Positions 50,999 through 60,184 of a stretch of DNA of 64,000 nucleotides are shown here, piece by piece. A program made the translations under genes and the position numbers. This DNA comes from Rhodococcus qingshengii JCM 15477 (GTDB lineage Bacteria > Actinomycetota > Actinomycetes > Mycobacteriales > Mycobacteriaceae): positions 1 through 64,000 of the forward strand of contig NZ_CP096567.1 in assembly GCF_023221595.1 (NCBI RefSeq). The letters are read 5' to 3'. Below the pieces are notes generated by a model. The model ran no database searches and was not told the DNA's origin. It saw nothing but the letters and a program-made list of their open reading frames with translations. Positions within the stretch are counted from its first letter, which is position 1; each line of letters opens with the position of its first letter.

Positions 50999-53005
50999 AT
51001 GTCGACCGCACCAACATCATTCGGCCGTCGACCTACCAGAAAGACGGATTCGAGCCGACGCGCACTAGCGCTCGGGCTCGCCGTGTCGACGCTCGGTGCC
51101 GGGACTTTGGCGCTCACTGTTCCCTCACTCGCATCCGCGACGACGCCGGGGTGCACCGACGTCCTTGCAGTGATGACCCCTGGGACGTGGGAAACGACGT
51201 CCGACGCCGATCCCAGCGTTCCTGTCGGAATGCTCGCAGCGGTGGGTAATTCTCTGAAGACGAAGTACAACAACAAAGTTGAGATCTTCTACACCCCGTA
51301 CTCTGCTTCGGCGTTCGATCAGGGGAAAACTTACGGCGACAGCAAGGCATCGGCCATCGACGCCATCAACGACAAAGTCAGCACTGTCGCCGCGAACTGT
51401 CCTCAGACGAAATTCATCTTCTCCGGCTACTCCCAAGGCGCGGATGCCGCCGGAGACATCGCATCCGCCGTCGGAAATGGGAAAGGCTCGATCAGCGCCG
51501 ACAAGGTCCTCGCCGTCGGTCTGCTCGCGGACCCTGGCCGAGGAACTGAAGGTGAATCCGTCGTCGGACCATCCGTCGCCGGGACCGGAATTGCCGACCC
51601 GCGCCCCCAGGGAATGGGCATGCTCAGAGGGCGGGTCGCGACGATCTGCGACCCGCAAGACCTCTACTGCTCCATCGACAAAGGACGCAACAGCATTCTC
51701 GGGGCGCTCGGAACCGTTCTGAGTAAGTCGCCGGGCGCATCCACCGACTCCACAGTCGTCGGCGGCGGCTCACGTCTGGCGACCGCCCTGACGTCCGATT
51801 TCTCCCACGCCAACCTGAGCGGCATCGGCGACGACGTTGCCGACCTGACAGCAGCGCTCAACCCTCCCGCGCGGCAATCGGTCAACGTCTCCAGCGTCGC
51901 CCACAGCGCGACAGCACTGCTGGGCACTTTGAGCCCGCTGGCGGAGCTTCTCACTTCCGCGGCTGCGAACCCAGCATCGACGAGCCGACTCGCCGCCGCC
52001 CCGGCAGGTACTTCGGAGAACGCGGCTAACCAGGTACTCGCAGACGCCCAGGCTTCGGATCTGTCGGGCGCGTTGTCAAACGTAAACAGGATCGCGTCCG
52101 TTGCAACGCAATTGATCGACACAGGGAACACATCCCTGGCGACAAGTTCACCGGAAGCTGGCACGCTCGCCGGCACCGCCACGGCACTAAACAACCAGGT
52201 AGCACCCTTGGCCACCACCCCACCGGATGTCCTCGGCCAGGCATCGAGCGTGCTGGCAGTTCTCAAGCCGCGGGTCGTGGTCGATCAAGTTCTCAACATC
52301 GCAACCGGTATCACCTCCATCAACTACCCAGCGATTCTGAATGATCTCGCGATGCTGCCGCAGAGAGTGACGGCTCTCGACGTCGCCGGAGCCCACCAGA
52401 TCGCAGGCGATCTCAACAACCAGTTCGCACCACTGGTGAAAATGGCCGCCGACGTCGACCTCGCATGGATTTCGCAGATCCTTTCCGCCATCCCGGACGC
52501 GACCGGCACCGCGCAAATCGCGGCAATCGTCTGCAACATCCTCTCCAGGATCGATATCATCGCGACCGCCAACAGTGTCGGACAGATCCAAGAAATCGCC
52601 TGGCAGGTTCTCGAAGGAAACCCGGCCGCGCTCGCCGGACTGTTACCAATCGGACTCGACCTCGCCTCCGCCGCAACAACAATGCTCACCGGGACAGCGA
52701 GCAAGACCGAGGCATCACTACTGGGCAAAGAAAGTTCCCCATCCGTCTCGCCCACGCAGATCAGCCGCCAAACCCAGAACATGGACTTGAGCGGGCTGAC
52801 CAGTTCCCTGACCGCGATGGCCGGAACGCAAGACACGGAAGACTTGGCAACCCTCGTCGGCCAAGGACTCAACGCCGCCACGTTCGTCGCCTCCGGCGCA
52901 CACACCAACTACACACAACTCACCGTCGACAACACCGGCCGCAACGCAATCCAATGGCTCACCGACTGGTTCGCACTCCAAATCCAGCAAACCGCATACC
53001 GTTAG
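50999..53005 (+). CDS. Secreted cutinase-like esterase with long C-terminal extension
   Basis: A 668-residue protein. The signal peptide (RRALALGLAVSTLGAGTLAL) ends near LASA-TTPG. Residues about 50-240 are a cutinase/alpha-beta hydrolase domain: first cysteine in PGCTDVLAV, nucleophile in FIFSGYSQGADAAG near residue 141, and acid region ICDPQDLYC. The usual His shortly after the acid is not evident; the nearest is SDFSHANL. The following 400 residues are helical, Ala/Leu-rich and low in complexity, and unlike any family I know. It shares a promoter box with the conjugation operons, so it may loosen the mycolate envelope for transfer. Confidence 0.75.
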   Translation: MSTAPTSFGRRPTRKTDSSRRALALGLAVSTLGAGTLALTVPSLASATTPGCTDVLAVMTPGTWETTSDADPSVPVGMLAAVGNSLKTKYNNKVEIFYTPYSASAFDQGKTYGDSKASAIDAINDKVSTVAANCPQTKFIFSGYSQGADAAGDIASAVGNGKGSISADKVLAVGLLADPGRGTEGESVVGPSVAGTGIADPRPQGMGMLRGRVATICDPQDLYCSIDKGRNSILGALGTVLSKSPGASTDSTVVGGGSRLATALTSDFSHANLSGIGDDVADLTAALNPPARQSVNVSSVAHSATALLGTLSPLAELLTSAAANPASTSRLAAAPAGTSENAANQVLADAQASDLSGALSNVNRIASVATQLIDTGNTSLATSSPEAGTLAGTATALNNQVAPLATTPPDVLGQASSVLAVLKPRVVVDQVLNIATGITSINYPAILNDLAMLPQRVTALDVAGAHQIAGDLNNQFAPLVKMAADVDLAWISQILSAIPDATGTAQIAAIVCNILSRIDIIATANSVGQIQEIAWQVLEGNPAALAGLLPIGLDLASAATTMLTGTASKTEASLLGKESSPSVSPTQISRQTQNMDLSGLTSSLTAMAGTQDTEDLATLVGQGLNAATFVASGAHTNYTQLTVDNTGRNAIQWLTDWFALQIQQTAYR

Positions 53006-53065
53006 GGCCGAAAATGGGCCACTTTCCAGCCGCCGTCGACGATAACTTTCCCATCCCAACGCCAA

Positions 53066-53251
53066 TCAGGCAGAAGCGAGACGTTCGGAGACCAACGCGT
53101 TAAGCGACACACCTTCCTCAGCAGCGTCACAGGCAAGCTTGCGATGCAAAGTCGGCGTGATCCGCACCTGAAACTTTCCCGAATATCCACGCTCACTGAG
53201 CGGTTCGGGGATCCGCTCACTGGTCGGAGTTGCGATCACGCCGGACGGCAA
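53066..53251 (-). CDS. Orphan HicB/Arc-type antitoxin-like protein
   Basis: A 61-residue protein. Its second half, YSGKFQVRITPTLHRKLACD followed by AAEEGVSLNALVSERLA, is the ribbon-helix-helix end of HicB antitoxins. The N-terminal pseudo-nuclease domain that normally precedes it is missing, and no HicA toxin lies nearby. It is either a truncated antitoxin or a free-standing repressor. Confidence 0.65.
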   Translation of the reverse strand: MPSGVIATPTSERIPEPLSERGYSGKFQVRITPTLHRKLACDAAEEGVSLNALVSERLASA

Positions 53252-53342
53252 CTACTCACGCGCCGACAACCTCATCTGGATGCTCGGCGCCTATCTCGAG
53301 AAGAAGAACAAGGAATCGAACGTGGAGTACATCCACGAATGA
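53223..53342 (+). pseudogene. C-terminal gene fragment
   Basis: The plus-strand frame reads VGVAITPDGNYSRADNLIWM, then LGAYLEKKNKESNVEYIHE and a TGA. It has clear protein character but no start of its own, and it overlaps the 5' end of the HicB-like gene on the other strand. It looks like the tail of a gene whose front was lost in a rearrangement. Confidence 0.45.
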
Positions 53343-53592
53343 GGACGTCGGCCGGCGGTCAGTCACACGGATCTGACAGATGACGACACGATCTTGTACG
53401 CCGAGAACTACAGTTCCTTTCCCGACTCACGGATTCCTTCGAAGTGTGTGGAACCCCGCACTGAATCAGGGAAAACGTGTCCACATTTGGGCGATGCAGA
53501 TGTGATGGCTGATGAGATCGCGGCAGCTTCCCCGGCCTGGATGACGTAGTCAGAACCGAATCTTCAATGCGTCCATCGGCTCCCATAGGTTC

Positions 53593-53916
53593 TCAGTCGC
53601 AGGTATCGCATGTGCCGTTGAGGGGCGTGGAGACAAAGCAGGTCGGGCACAGCGGCCCGGTGGGGCCGGCGGAGCCTCGTGCCTGCGATTCGCGTTCGGC
53701 GGAGGCCGTTCTGCTCACACAGTCCCGGCAGGGAGGCACATCTCGCATCTGTTCTTCGGTAGCCAATTGTGGTGAACCAAGAACCGTGTCGCCATCGAAT
53801 GTGAAATGTCCGCAGTCCACGTCATGCCGCTTTCGTGGCGCGTGGCCTGTCGCCACCCCGTTCATATCAACCGGCGGCACAACGTACCTGATCTCTGGAT
53901 GACCGATCATGTCCAT
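53593..53916 (-). CDS. Small Cys-rich (zinc-ribbon-like) protein
   Basis: A 107-residue protein. Cysteines occur as DCGHF, VPPCRDCVSR, LCPTCF and GTCDTCD, so at least two CxxC knuckles can form, fitting a zinc ribbon. The N-terminal half (IRYVVPPVDMNGVATGH) is beta-like. No family name. It stands alone on the minus strand. Confidence 0.6.
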   Translation of the reverse strand: MDMIGHPEIRYVVPPVDMNGVATGHAPRKRHDVDCGHFTFDGDTVLGSPQLATEEQMRDVPPCRDCVSRTASAERESQARGSAGPTGPLCPTCFVSTPLNGTCDTCD

Positions 53917-54145
53917 ATCGACGCCTTTCGCGCGGGTTTTGCCCCACGCAGGTTAACCCGAAAAGTTGAGAGCGATCGCTTACCCTCAGACCGACACCGT
54001 CGTTGGCCCGATTCGATTCTTGTCCGTAGAGGTTCTTTTCCGCCCCTTTCCGAGCGCCACCGTCACCGACGCCTGCTGCACCACGGCACCCGGCCTAGCA
54101 GCGAATCTCAAGTCGACGCTGCCCGGCAAACGAGAATGAGGACGA

Positions 54146-54739
54146 ATGACCGTAAAAGCTCCGATGTGGAAATCTCAATCGACCATCACCATTCCGTGGA
54201 AGGGCAACGCCGAGATAACCGTCACGGAATTGCTGTCAACGACGCTTGATGCCGCTCGTTCCGTCCTCATCGACGTCGCGAAAAGCGTTAACAAGATCAC
54301 GTACGGGGAGCTCGCAAAGCATTCAGGAACCGGATATCCAGCGCAGTCGATGGGCAAAGTTTTGGACGTGCTCAGCCTGGACTGCAGCGACAGAGGTAGC
54401 TCTCCTGCGGCAAACACGACACTCGCACGAGGTCAGGAAGTTGTCGTCAGCGCCAACGGAATGAAGAAGAACTCCGCCGGAAGGGCGCTCCTGGCGTCCG
54501 ATCCCGTCCTGGTCGGCGAATTCACCACTGACGATCAAGGTTCCGCAGTGGTTTCCTTCCATGTTCCTTCCGACGCCCACGACGGGGATCATCGGATCAT
54601 CCTCGAGACGGACGGAGGAGACCACCTCGAGGTCAACGTGCTCGTGTCCGATACGCAGGATTCCGCGCCGCAAATAATTGGCATCTCAGCTGCTGAATCC
54701 AATAGTGGTGGAGGTGGCGGGGGGAAACCCCGGCGATAA
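54146..54739 (+). CDS. Chimeric protein: YGELA-type domain joined to Ig-like surface domain, frameshifted end
   Basis: A 197-residue frame. Residues 20-80 (TVTELLSTTLDAARSVLIDV, then ITYGELAKHSG and SMGKVLDVLSLDC) resemble cytoplasmic proteins with an ITYGELA motif. Residues 85-170 (LARGQEVVVSANGMKKNSAG, PVLVGEFTTDDQGSAVVSF, DAHDGDHRIILET) are an Ig-like repeat of exported actinobacterial surface proteins. No signal peptide precedes it. The frame ends at a TAA just after a six-G run; one base less would continue into a Gly/Ser-rich end (NPGDNDGGSNTAGSSGS) stopping at 54806. So it looks like a fusion of two gene pieces with a frameshift. Confidence 0.55.
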   Translation: MTVKAPMWKSQSTITIPWKGNAEITVTELLSTTLDAARSVLIDVAKSVNKITYGELAKHSGTGYPAQSMGKVLDVLSLDCSDRGSSPAANTTLARGQEVVVSANGMKKNSAGRALLASDPVLVGEFTTDDQGSAVVSFHVPSDAHDGDHRIILETDGGDHLEVNVLVSDTQDSAPQIIGISAAESNSGGGGGGKPRR

Positions 54740-54836
54740 CGACGGCGGCTCGAACACCGCCGGAAGCTCCGGTTCGACCAGTTCGGGAAGTCCCTTCGGC
54801 AGCTAACCAGTAGTTGCGCTCTCCGGATCCGTAAGA

Positions 54837-54864
54837 GGAGGCCCTTGCCATGGCAGGGGCCTCC
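54837..54864 (+). terminator. Hairpin terminator
   Basis: A near-perfect 28-base palindrome (arms GGAGGCCCTTGCCA and TGGCAGGGGCCTCC, one G-T pair) followed by TTCT. It lies 31 bp after the alternative stop at 54806 and closes that transcript. Confidence 0.65.
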
Positions 54865-55403
54865 TTCTGGAGGGTAGTCACTGCCTCACGATGCCGAAAC
54901 ACATCCTGGTATAGCGAACGCCTAACTCCGAGCAGCCATCGACCGGAATTCCACCGCAGCTGCACAGTACGAGAAAATGTTTATAACCAGCCTTAGCCTC
55001 AACAACCAACCCATCCCTTGCTGGTGACACGATGCTGGCGGGCATTGCTCTGGCCTGATGTGGATCACCGCCACAAGAACGTCGCCTAATTAACGTCGAA
55101 AACGCCATGCCATGCAGCAATCCGACATAGATTCTCGACACGAGTTCTCGACAGATCCGAACAGATCTGAACTGCACGAATGCAATAGCTACTCAAGCGT
55201 CGAATACCGATCGATTTTCGACTGGTGGTAGCGGATTCTGATTCCTTCGCAATCAACAATCCACAACGAGGCAAAGCGCAATCGCTGGGATAATCGAGGT
55301 GCAGCCGCCACTGGTAGAGAGCACCGTTTCCACAGTTGATCTTCATCTCGACTCAAGCTGTTATAAACAGCCTTCGTCGGTACTTCACAGGATCACGGAC
55401 AAG
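54865..55403. other. AT-richer gap without a confident gene
   Basis: This 540-bp stretch has lower GC than its surroundings. A minus-strand frame at 55086-55346 (MKINCGNGALYQWRLHLDYP) has no recognisable family or good ribosome site. I see nothing else. Confidence 0.4.
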
Positions 55404-56354
55404 CTAACTCTTACCCTTGCTCTTACGAGCCGTCTTTCGAAGGAAATCAAGTGGTCGGCCGTCCGTTGTGTGCCATGCGATCCAGCCGTTGCTTGAACTT
55501 CCGGTAGCTGCCACCGCTGCACCGGATGGTGACGGATACCGCCTGTTTTGGAACCGCAACGCACCGTCAGGCTCGACTGTGGCCTGGTGAGTGACGCCTT
55601 TCCGTGGCTGAGGCAGCTGGAGCAGCTGTCCGCCCTTGAGTAACCCGAGTTCGAGGAGGAGGTGCATATCTTCGTCGTAGTACGCCTTCTCCGTCATCTG
55701 ATTAGATCTGGCTTGTGAAGGTCGTGCAGGCGGAGGGCGTGTATCGGCCGACGCAGAACCAGATCTCCCGTGTCGGCCGGAACCGATAATCGGCGCATTC
55801 GTGGTTGTGCAGCTGGGGCCCTGAGATGCAGAGGGTTCCCTCTCAATGGTCGTGTCGAAGATCGTTACCCCACAGAGCGCCAAGAAGACCATGGCTTCTC
55901 TTGTGAAGGCATCGACCTCGTCTCGCACAGCCGCCCGAACTGGCTTAGGCGGAGTGGGATACGTTTCGACAACTTCGACCTGCCCATGGCGACGAGCTGC
56001 CTGGATGAGACGTAAGGCTACTTGGCGGGCGAATACCTGAGGAAAGTCGGACTCTCGGCCGAGCACGAACATATGGGTCCACAGTTGATCTGAGGCGAAG
56101 GCACCCAGTTGGGCTACAGCTGGGCTGGCATGTGTGAGACGCACACGGAGTCTGCCGTTTTCGGCCGGACCCAGCATCACGACGGTGCTGATTCGGTTCA
56201 GCTCCTCGTCGAGCTCTCGCGCAATGTCAGCTTCAGACGAGGGAATTACGAGGAGATACCCGTCCCAGCCGGCACGGCTAACAACCCGAATACCGTGAGG
56301 ATCTCCATTCCACAAGTGAACCTGAATAGTGCATCCCCGAGAGCGACTTCGCAT
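55404..56354 (-). CDS. Degenerate GIY-YIG-like protein with RAMA/DUF4357 C-terminus
   Basis: A 316-residue protein; AAGG lies before the ATG. Residues 8-150 follow the pattern of GIY-YIG-type proteins found beside restriction genes (VHLWNGDPHGIRVVSRAGWD, then DFPQVFARQVALRLIQAARR, AFTREAMVFLALCGVTIFD). The catalytic G-[IV]-Y and Y-I-G strands are replaced by STVVMLGP and RVRLTH, so cutting is unlikely. Residues about 225-305 are a RAMA/DUF4357 domain (LLLELGLLKGGQLLQLP, HQATVEPDGALRF, YPSPSGAAVAATGSSSNGW), linked to modified-DNA reading in methylase systems. It diverges from the restriction-modification genes to its right. Confidence 0.7.
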   Translation of the reverse strand: MRSRSRGCTIQVHLWNGDPHGIRVVSRAGWDGYLLVIPSSEADIARELDEELNRISTVVMLGPAENGRLRVRLTHASPAVAQLGAFASDQLWTHMFVLGRESDFPQVFARQVALRLIQAARRHGQVEVVETYPTPPKPVRAAVRDEVDAFTREAMVFLALCGVTIFDTTIEREPSASQGPSCTTTNAPIIGSGRHGRSGSASADTRPPPARPSQARSNQMTEKAYYDEDMHLLLELGLLKGGQLLQLPQPRKGVTHQATVEPDGALRFQNRRYPSPSGAAVAATGSSSNGWIAWHTTDGRPLDFLRKTARKSKGKS

Positions 56355-56573
56355 GGCCGTTTACCTTAGTCGTGATCGTTGAGCTGATCGGGATCGGCAG
56401 TCCTGCTTGAACCCGATATGCAGCCGTTAACCTCGCGCTTTCACGGTGAGTGCTTCGAAATCCTGAGTCGGACATAAAGAAAGGCGACCCGACCTGGAAG
56501 AATGCGGAATATTGAGGCCCGTATTCATCCGAACAGAAGGATCACCTTTCAGGTGCACAAGTCTACTTCCTGC

Positions 56574-56732
56574 TACCCGAAACTCTCCATCGACACCACC
56601 GGCAACGCCCTCGTGTCGCACGGCGGAGCCATCACCCTGATCCGCACCACCGAAAAAACCGGCCTGACCACAGCTTTGTCCGAAGCTTTGTCGCCGTGGC
56701 GCAAACCCAGCACCCACCACGACTCAGGCATC
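56574..56732 (+). pseudogene. N-terminal fragment of an IS1380-family transposase
   Basis: The frame YPKLSIDTTGNALVSHGGAI followed by LIRTTEKTGLTTALSEALSP and WRKPSTHHDSGI matches the conserved start of IS1380 transposases (AG-x-L-L...GL...L...PWRKP...HDPGK). The rest of the transposase is gone. Immediately after it, another protein-like frame (FGTEQGQIGANVKIADDFAD) begins in a different phase and stays open into the restriction gene. Confidence 0.7.
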
Positions 56733-57054
56733 ATTCGGCACAGAGCAGGGGCAGATCGGAGCCAATGTAAAGATTGCCGACGATTTTGCTGACTACTTCC
56801 ACCGGAATGGCGAGATCACGGAGGTCATCAGAAAGTATCGAGGCCCACCCATCTCTGACCCGAAAAAGCCGAGTATCCGAGCTCTGGCTACTCAAAGTAC
56901 CGAGTGTTCAAATGTTTCAACTGGCGACCCGGTAGCGTCTCTTGTACTGGAGGTTCATCGTCCACCAGCGGTAAGGACTGCGTCACACTGGCGCAGCGAG
57001 GGAGGAGTTCGCGGCAGTGCGAAAGAGCGTGGAACGACAGATTTGCAGCCTACG

Positions 57055-60000
57055 ATGAGTGGGACAATCGCTCAGCCGATCCTCAACAACCCGTACGAGA
57101 TCCCGAGCAGGCACCACGAACTCGGTCAGCAAGGCCCAACCGGCACAATCGTTGATGGACGCAGACCTTCGGAATCGTTCGTTCCGATTGCCAAGGCGAA
57201 GAAGGGTTCCACGCCCGCAGCGGCGATGTCAGTCCCTGCCGCTGAGCAGCAGTCTCTCGATCTCGACATCACGCGCGAACGCCGTGAAACCAACGATCTG
57301 ATCAACTCTTTGCGCCGCGAAGTGGGATTATGGCGGATGCGTGGCTATCCGACCGTCACGCCATACACTCGCAAACTCCTCGAACACTGGTCCAACCCGG
57401 ACAAAGAGAACCGCGTGCTTTTCGCCCAACGAGAGGCCGCCGAGACAGCGATCTACCTCGCTGAGGTCGCGGGCCGAGCAGGCAATACCGACTGGCGTAC
57501 TCGCATGGATGCGATCAACGCAGAGCACAACCAGGATCTGCCACGAATCGCACTCAAGATGGCGACCGGTGCCGGCAAGACTGTTGTCATGGGCATGCTC
57601 ATCGCCTGGAACACCATCAACAAAGTGCATTCGCCTCGCGACGGACGCTTCTCCAAACGGTTCCTGATTGTGGCGCCAGGCGTTACGATCCGTGATCGGT
57701 TGCAGGTACTGCAACCCTCAGTTCCGGACAATTACTACGACGAACGCGATCTTGTCCCGCCTGACCTGCAGCATGCCCTCGGACAAGCTGAAATCAAGAT
57801 CATCAATTACCATCAATTACAGCTTCGTTTAGTCAATGAAGCCAAGGGGATTGCCAAAAACACTCGAACACTGCTCAACGTCGGTAAGTCCGTCGACCCG
57901 TTCACCGAAACCCCAGAGCAGATGGTCTCGCGTGTGCTGCGTGGCTTCACAGGTAAAGGAAAGCTTTCTGAAATCGTCGTGTTCAACGACGAGGCACACC
58001 ATTGCTACGTAGATCGCGCCACCGATGAGGCCGCGGCCGAGGTGAAAAAACTTTCCACGATCGAGAAGACTGAGGTGAAGGAAGCCACCGAAGCGGCTCG
58101 AATGTGGTTTCGCGGCTTGCACTCGATTGCTAAAAAAGTTGGCATCAAGACGGTCTATGACCTGTCCGCCACACCGTTTTACCTAACCGGATCCGGGTGG
58201 CCGGAAGGATTCATCTTCCCATGGGTTGCGTCTGACTTTTCCTTGATGGATGCCATCGAATCGGGTCTTGTCAAGGTGCCGCGCACCCCCGTCAACGACG
58301 ACGCTGCCAGCGCTACTGTGGCGTATCTGAACCTGTGGGACAACATCGATCCGAAGCTACCCGCCAGGAATACTGACAAGGCAATTAACCCGGATACTTG
58401 GATGCCGCCACCGGTGGTCCAAGGTGCGCTCGAGTCGCTGTACGCGGACTATGAGAAGGCATACGCGCTCTGGGAAGAACAACTCCGCGACCTCGGTGAA
58501 CCGCCCCCAGTCTTCATCGTAGTGTGCTCGAACACCTTGGTCTCGAAGCTGGTTTACCAGTGGGTCGCCGGCGTAATTTCCCTTGCCGACGACGAGGACG
58601 GCCGCGACCATTACAAGTCGGGCAACCTGCCGCTGTTCGCGAATGGGATTGGTGATCGACCCCATGCACGGCCGCTTTCACTGCTTATCGACTCGAAAGC
58701 CATCGAGTCCGGCGAATCATTCACCAGCGATTTCGCACAGACCGCGGCCGCAGAGATCGAGGCCTTCAAAGCTGACTATCGCATCCGCTACCCAGGTGCA
58801 GATGCCGACTCGATCACCAATGAGGATCTGCTACGCGAAGTGCTTAACACCGTCGGCAAGCGCGGCAAGCTCGGTGCCGACGTTCGCTGCGTGGTTTCGG
58901 TATCGATGCTTACCGAGGGATGGGACGCCAACAACGTCACCCATATCCTCGGTATCCGTGCGTTCCGCTCCCAACTTCTGTGTGAGCAAGTGGTGGGCCG
59001 AGGCTTGCGCCGTCGTTCCTATGCACTCAACGACCAAGGGATGTTCGATCCCGAGTACGCCAACGTTTACGGAATCCCGTTCGCATTCATTCCCTCTGAT
59101 GGCACCGTCGTAGACACACCACCGTCCCCTCCCGCTGTCGAGGTTTACACAAAAGTTGAGCGGGAAAGCATGAAGATCGTGTTTCCGCATGTACAGGGCT
59201 ACCGGATCGAACAGCCGGACCTGCCGCCGACAATCGACATCACGACCGCCCGCAACTACCTGCTGTCTGCATCTAATGTTCCTACCTGGACCGAAACCTC
59301 CGGGCTGGTAGGAGAATCGGTCGTCATCGAAGGAAGGAACATGCGCGGCATCCGTGAACAAACGGTCGCATACAAACTTGCTGAAACTCTGATCGCCCGT
59401 CAACTGACGGCAGACGACAACTCCCGCCGACCATGGTTGTTCGGTGACATATCCAAGCTCTGCCGAACTTGGCTACGCGAGTGCGTCACCATCGAAGCTG
59501 GCCGCCACATCGGTGAAATCATGCAAACCACCGAACGTCTCGTCGAGGCCTCCGAGTACATCTACCAAGCACTCACCGAACAAGACGAAGAGAAGCGCAT
59601 CACCTGGCTTCGCCCCGTACTGCGGGAGTTTCGGCCAATCGGTTCCACCGACAACGTGTACTTTCAGACCCGTAAACCCGTGATCGACACTGAGCGATCA
59701 CCGATCTCCCACGTGGTCCTAGACCCAGCACGCGCAGGCGGTGTCAACCAGTGGGAGAAAACCATTGCCGAGACACTTGAGGACATGGCTGAGCTGGTGG
59801 CGTCATACGTGAAAAACGACCACCTTGGGTTCACAATCCCTTACGTCCATAAAGGCAAGGCAGCCGAGTACCACCCGGACTTTCTCGTGAAGCTGGTCGA
59901 ACGCGACGGCGACCCGCACACTCGAACCCTCATCGTCGAAGTTTCCGGAGGTCAGAAGCCCGCCGGCCCGACGTTGGCCAAGGCGGAAACGGCACGTAAC

Positions 60001-60168
60001 ACCTGGATCCCCGCGGTTAACAATCACGGTGGACTCGGCAGATGGGGCTATGTCGAGATTCGATCCATGAGCGGCGCGCGTCATGCGCTTACCGAAGCGA
60101 TCCGACACCTCAACAACGATCTTCCGATCCCCGCAGACCTGTCAACACCCGACCAGCTAACCCTCTGA
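57055..60168 (+). CDS. res: Type III-like restriction subunit (Res helicase-nuclease)
   Basis: A 1037-residue protein from the ATG at 57055; the start QPILNNPYEIPSRHHEL is typical of BPTD_3080-type Res proteins. Walker A KMATGAGKTVVMG is near residue 170, the DEAH box VVFNDEAHHCY near 311, and motif VI CEQVVGRGLRRR near 645. The C-terminal nuclease region reads EYHPDFLVKL then LIVEVSGGQKPAG: the Asp and Glu of a PD-(D/E)xK site are present, but the usual Lys is Ser. It cuts DNA after ATP-driven movement when the partner methylase finds an unmodified site. The Mod gene starts 16 bp after its stop. Confidence 0.85.
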   Translation: MSGTIAQPILNNPYEIPSRHHELGQQGPTGTIVDGRRPSESFVPIAKAKKGSTPAAAMSVPAAEQQSLDLDITRERRETNDLINSLRREVGLWRMRGYPTVTPYTRKLLEHWSNPDKENRVLFAQREAAETAIYLAEVAGRAGNTDWRTRMDAINAEHNQDLPRIALKMATGAGKTVVMGMLIAWNTINKVHSPRDGRFSKRFLIVAPGVTIRDRLQVLQPSVPDNYYDERDLVPPDLQHALGQAEIKIINYHQLQLRLVNEAKGIAKNTRTLLNVGKSVDPFTETPEQMVSRVLRGFTGKGKLSEIVVFNDEAHHCYVDRATDEAAAEVKKLSTIEKTEVKEATEAARMWFRGLHSIAKKVGIKTVYDLSATPFYLTGSGWPEGFIFPWVASDFSLMDAIESGLVKVPRTPVNDDAASATVAYLNLWDNIDPKLPARNTDKAINPDTWMPPPVVQGALESLYADYEKAYALWEEQLRDLGEPPPVFIVVCSNTLVSKLVYQWVAGVISLADDEDGRDHYKSGNLPLFANGIGDRPHARPLSLLIDSKAIESGESFTSDFAQTAAAEIEAFKADYRIRYPGADADSITNEDLLREVLNTVGKRGKLGADVRCVVSVSMLTEGWDANNVTHILGIRAFRSQLLCEQVVGRGLRRRSYALNDQGMFDPEYANVYGIPFAFIPSDGTVVDTPPSPPAVEVYTKVERESMKIVFPHVQGYRIEQPDLPPTIDITTARNYLLSASNVPTWTETSGLVGESVVIEGRNMRGIREQTVAYKLAETLIARQLTADDNSRRPWLFGDISKLCRTWLRECVTIEAGRHIGEIMQTTERLVEASEYIYQALTEQDEEKRITWLRPVLREFRPIGSTDNVYFQTRKPVIDTERSPISHVVLDPARAGGVNQWEKTIAETLEDMAELVASYVKNDHLGFTIPYVHKGKAAEYHPDFLVKLVERDGDPHTRTLIVEVSGGQKPAGPTLAKAETARNTWIPAVNNHGGLGRWGYVEIRSMSGARHALTEAIRHLNNDLPIPADLSTPDQLTL

Positions 60169-60184
60169 AACGGAGCCCCCGAGA

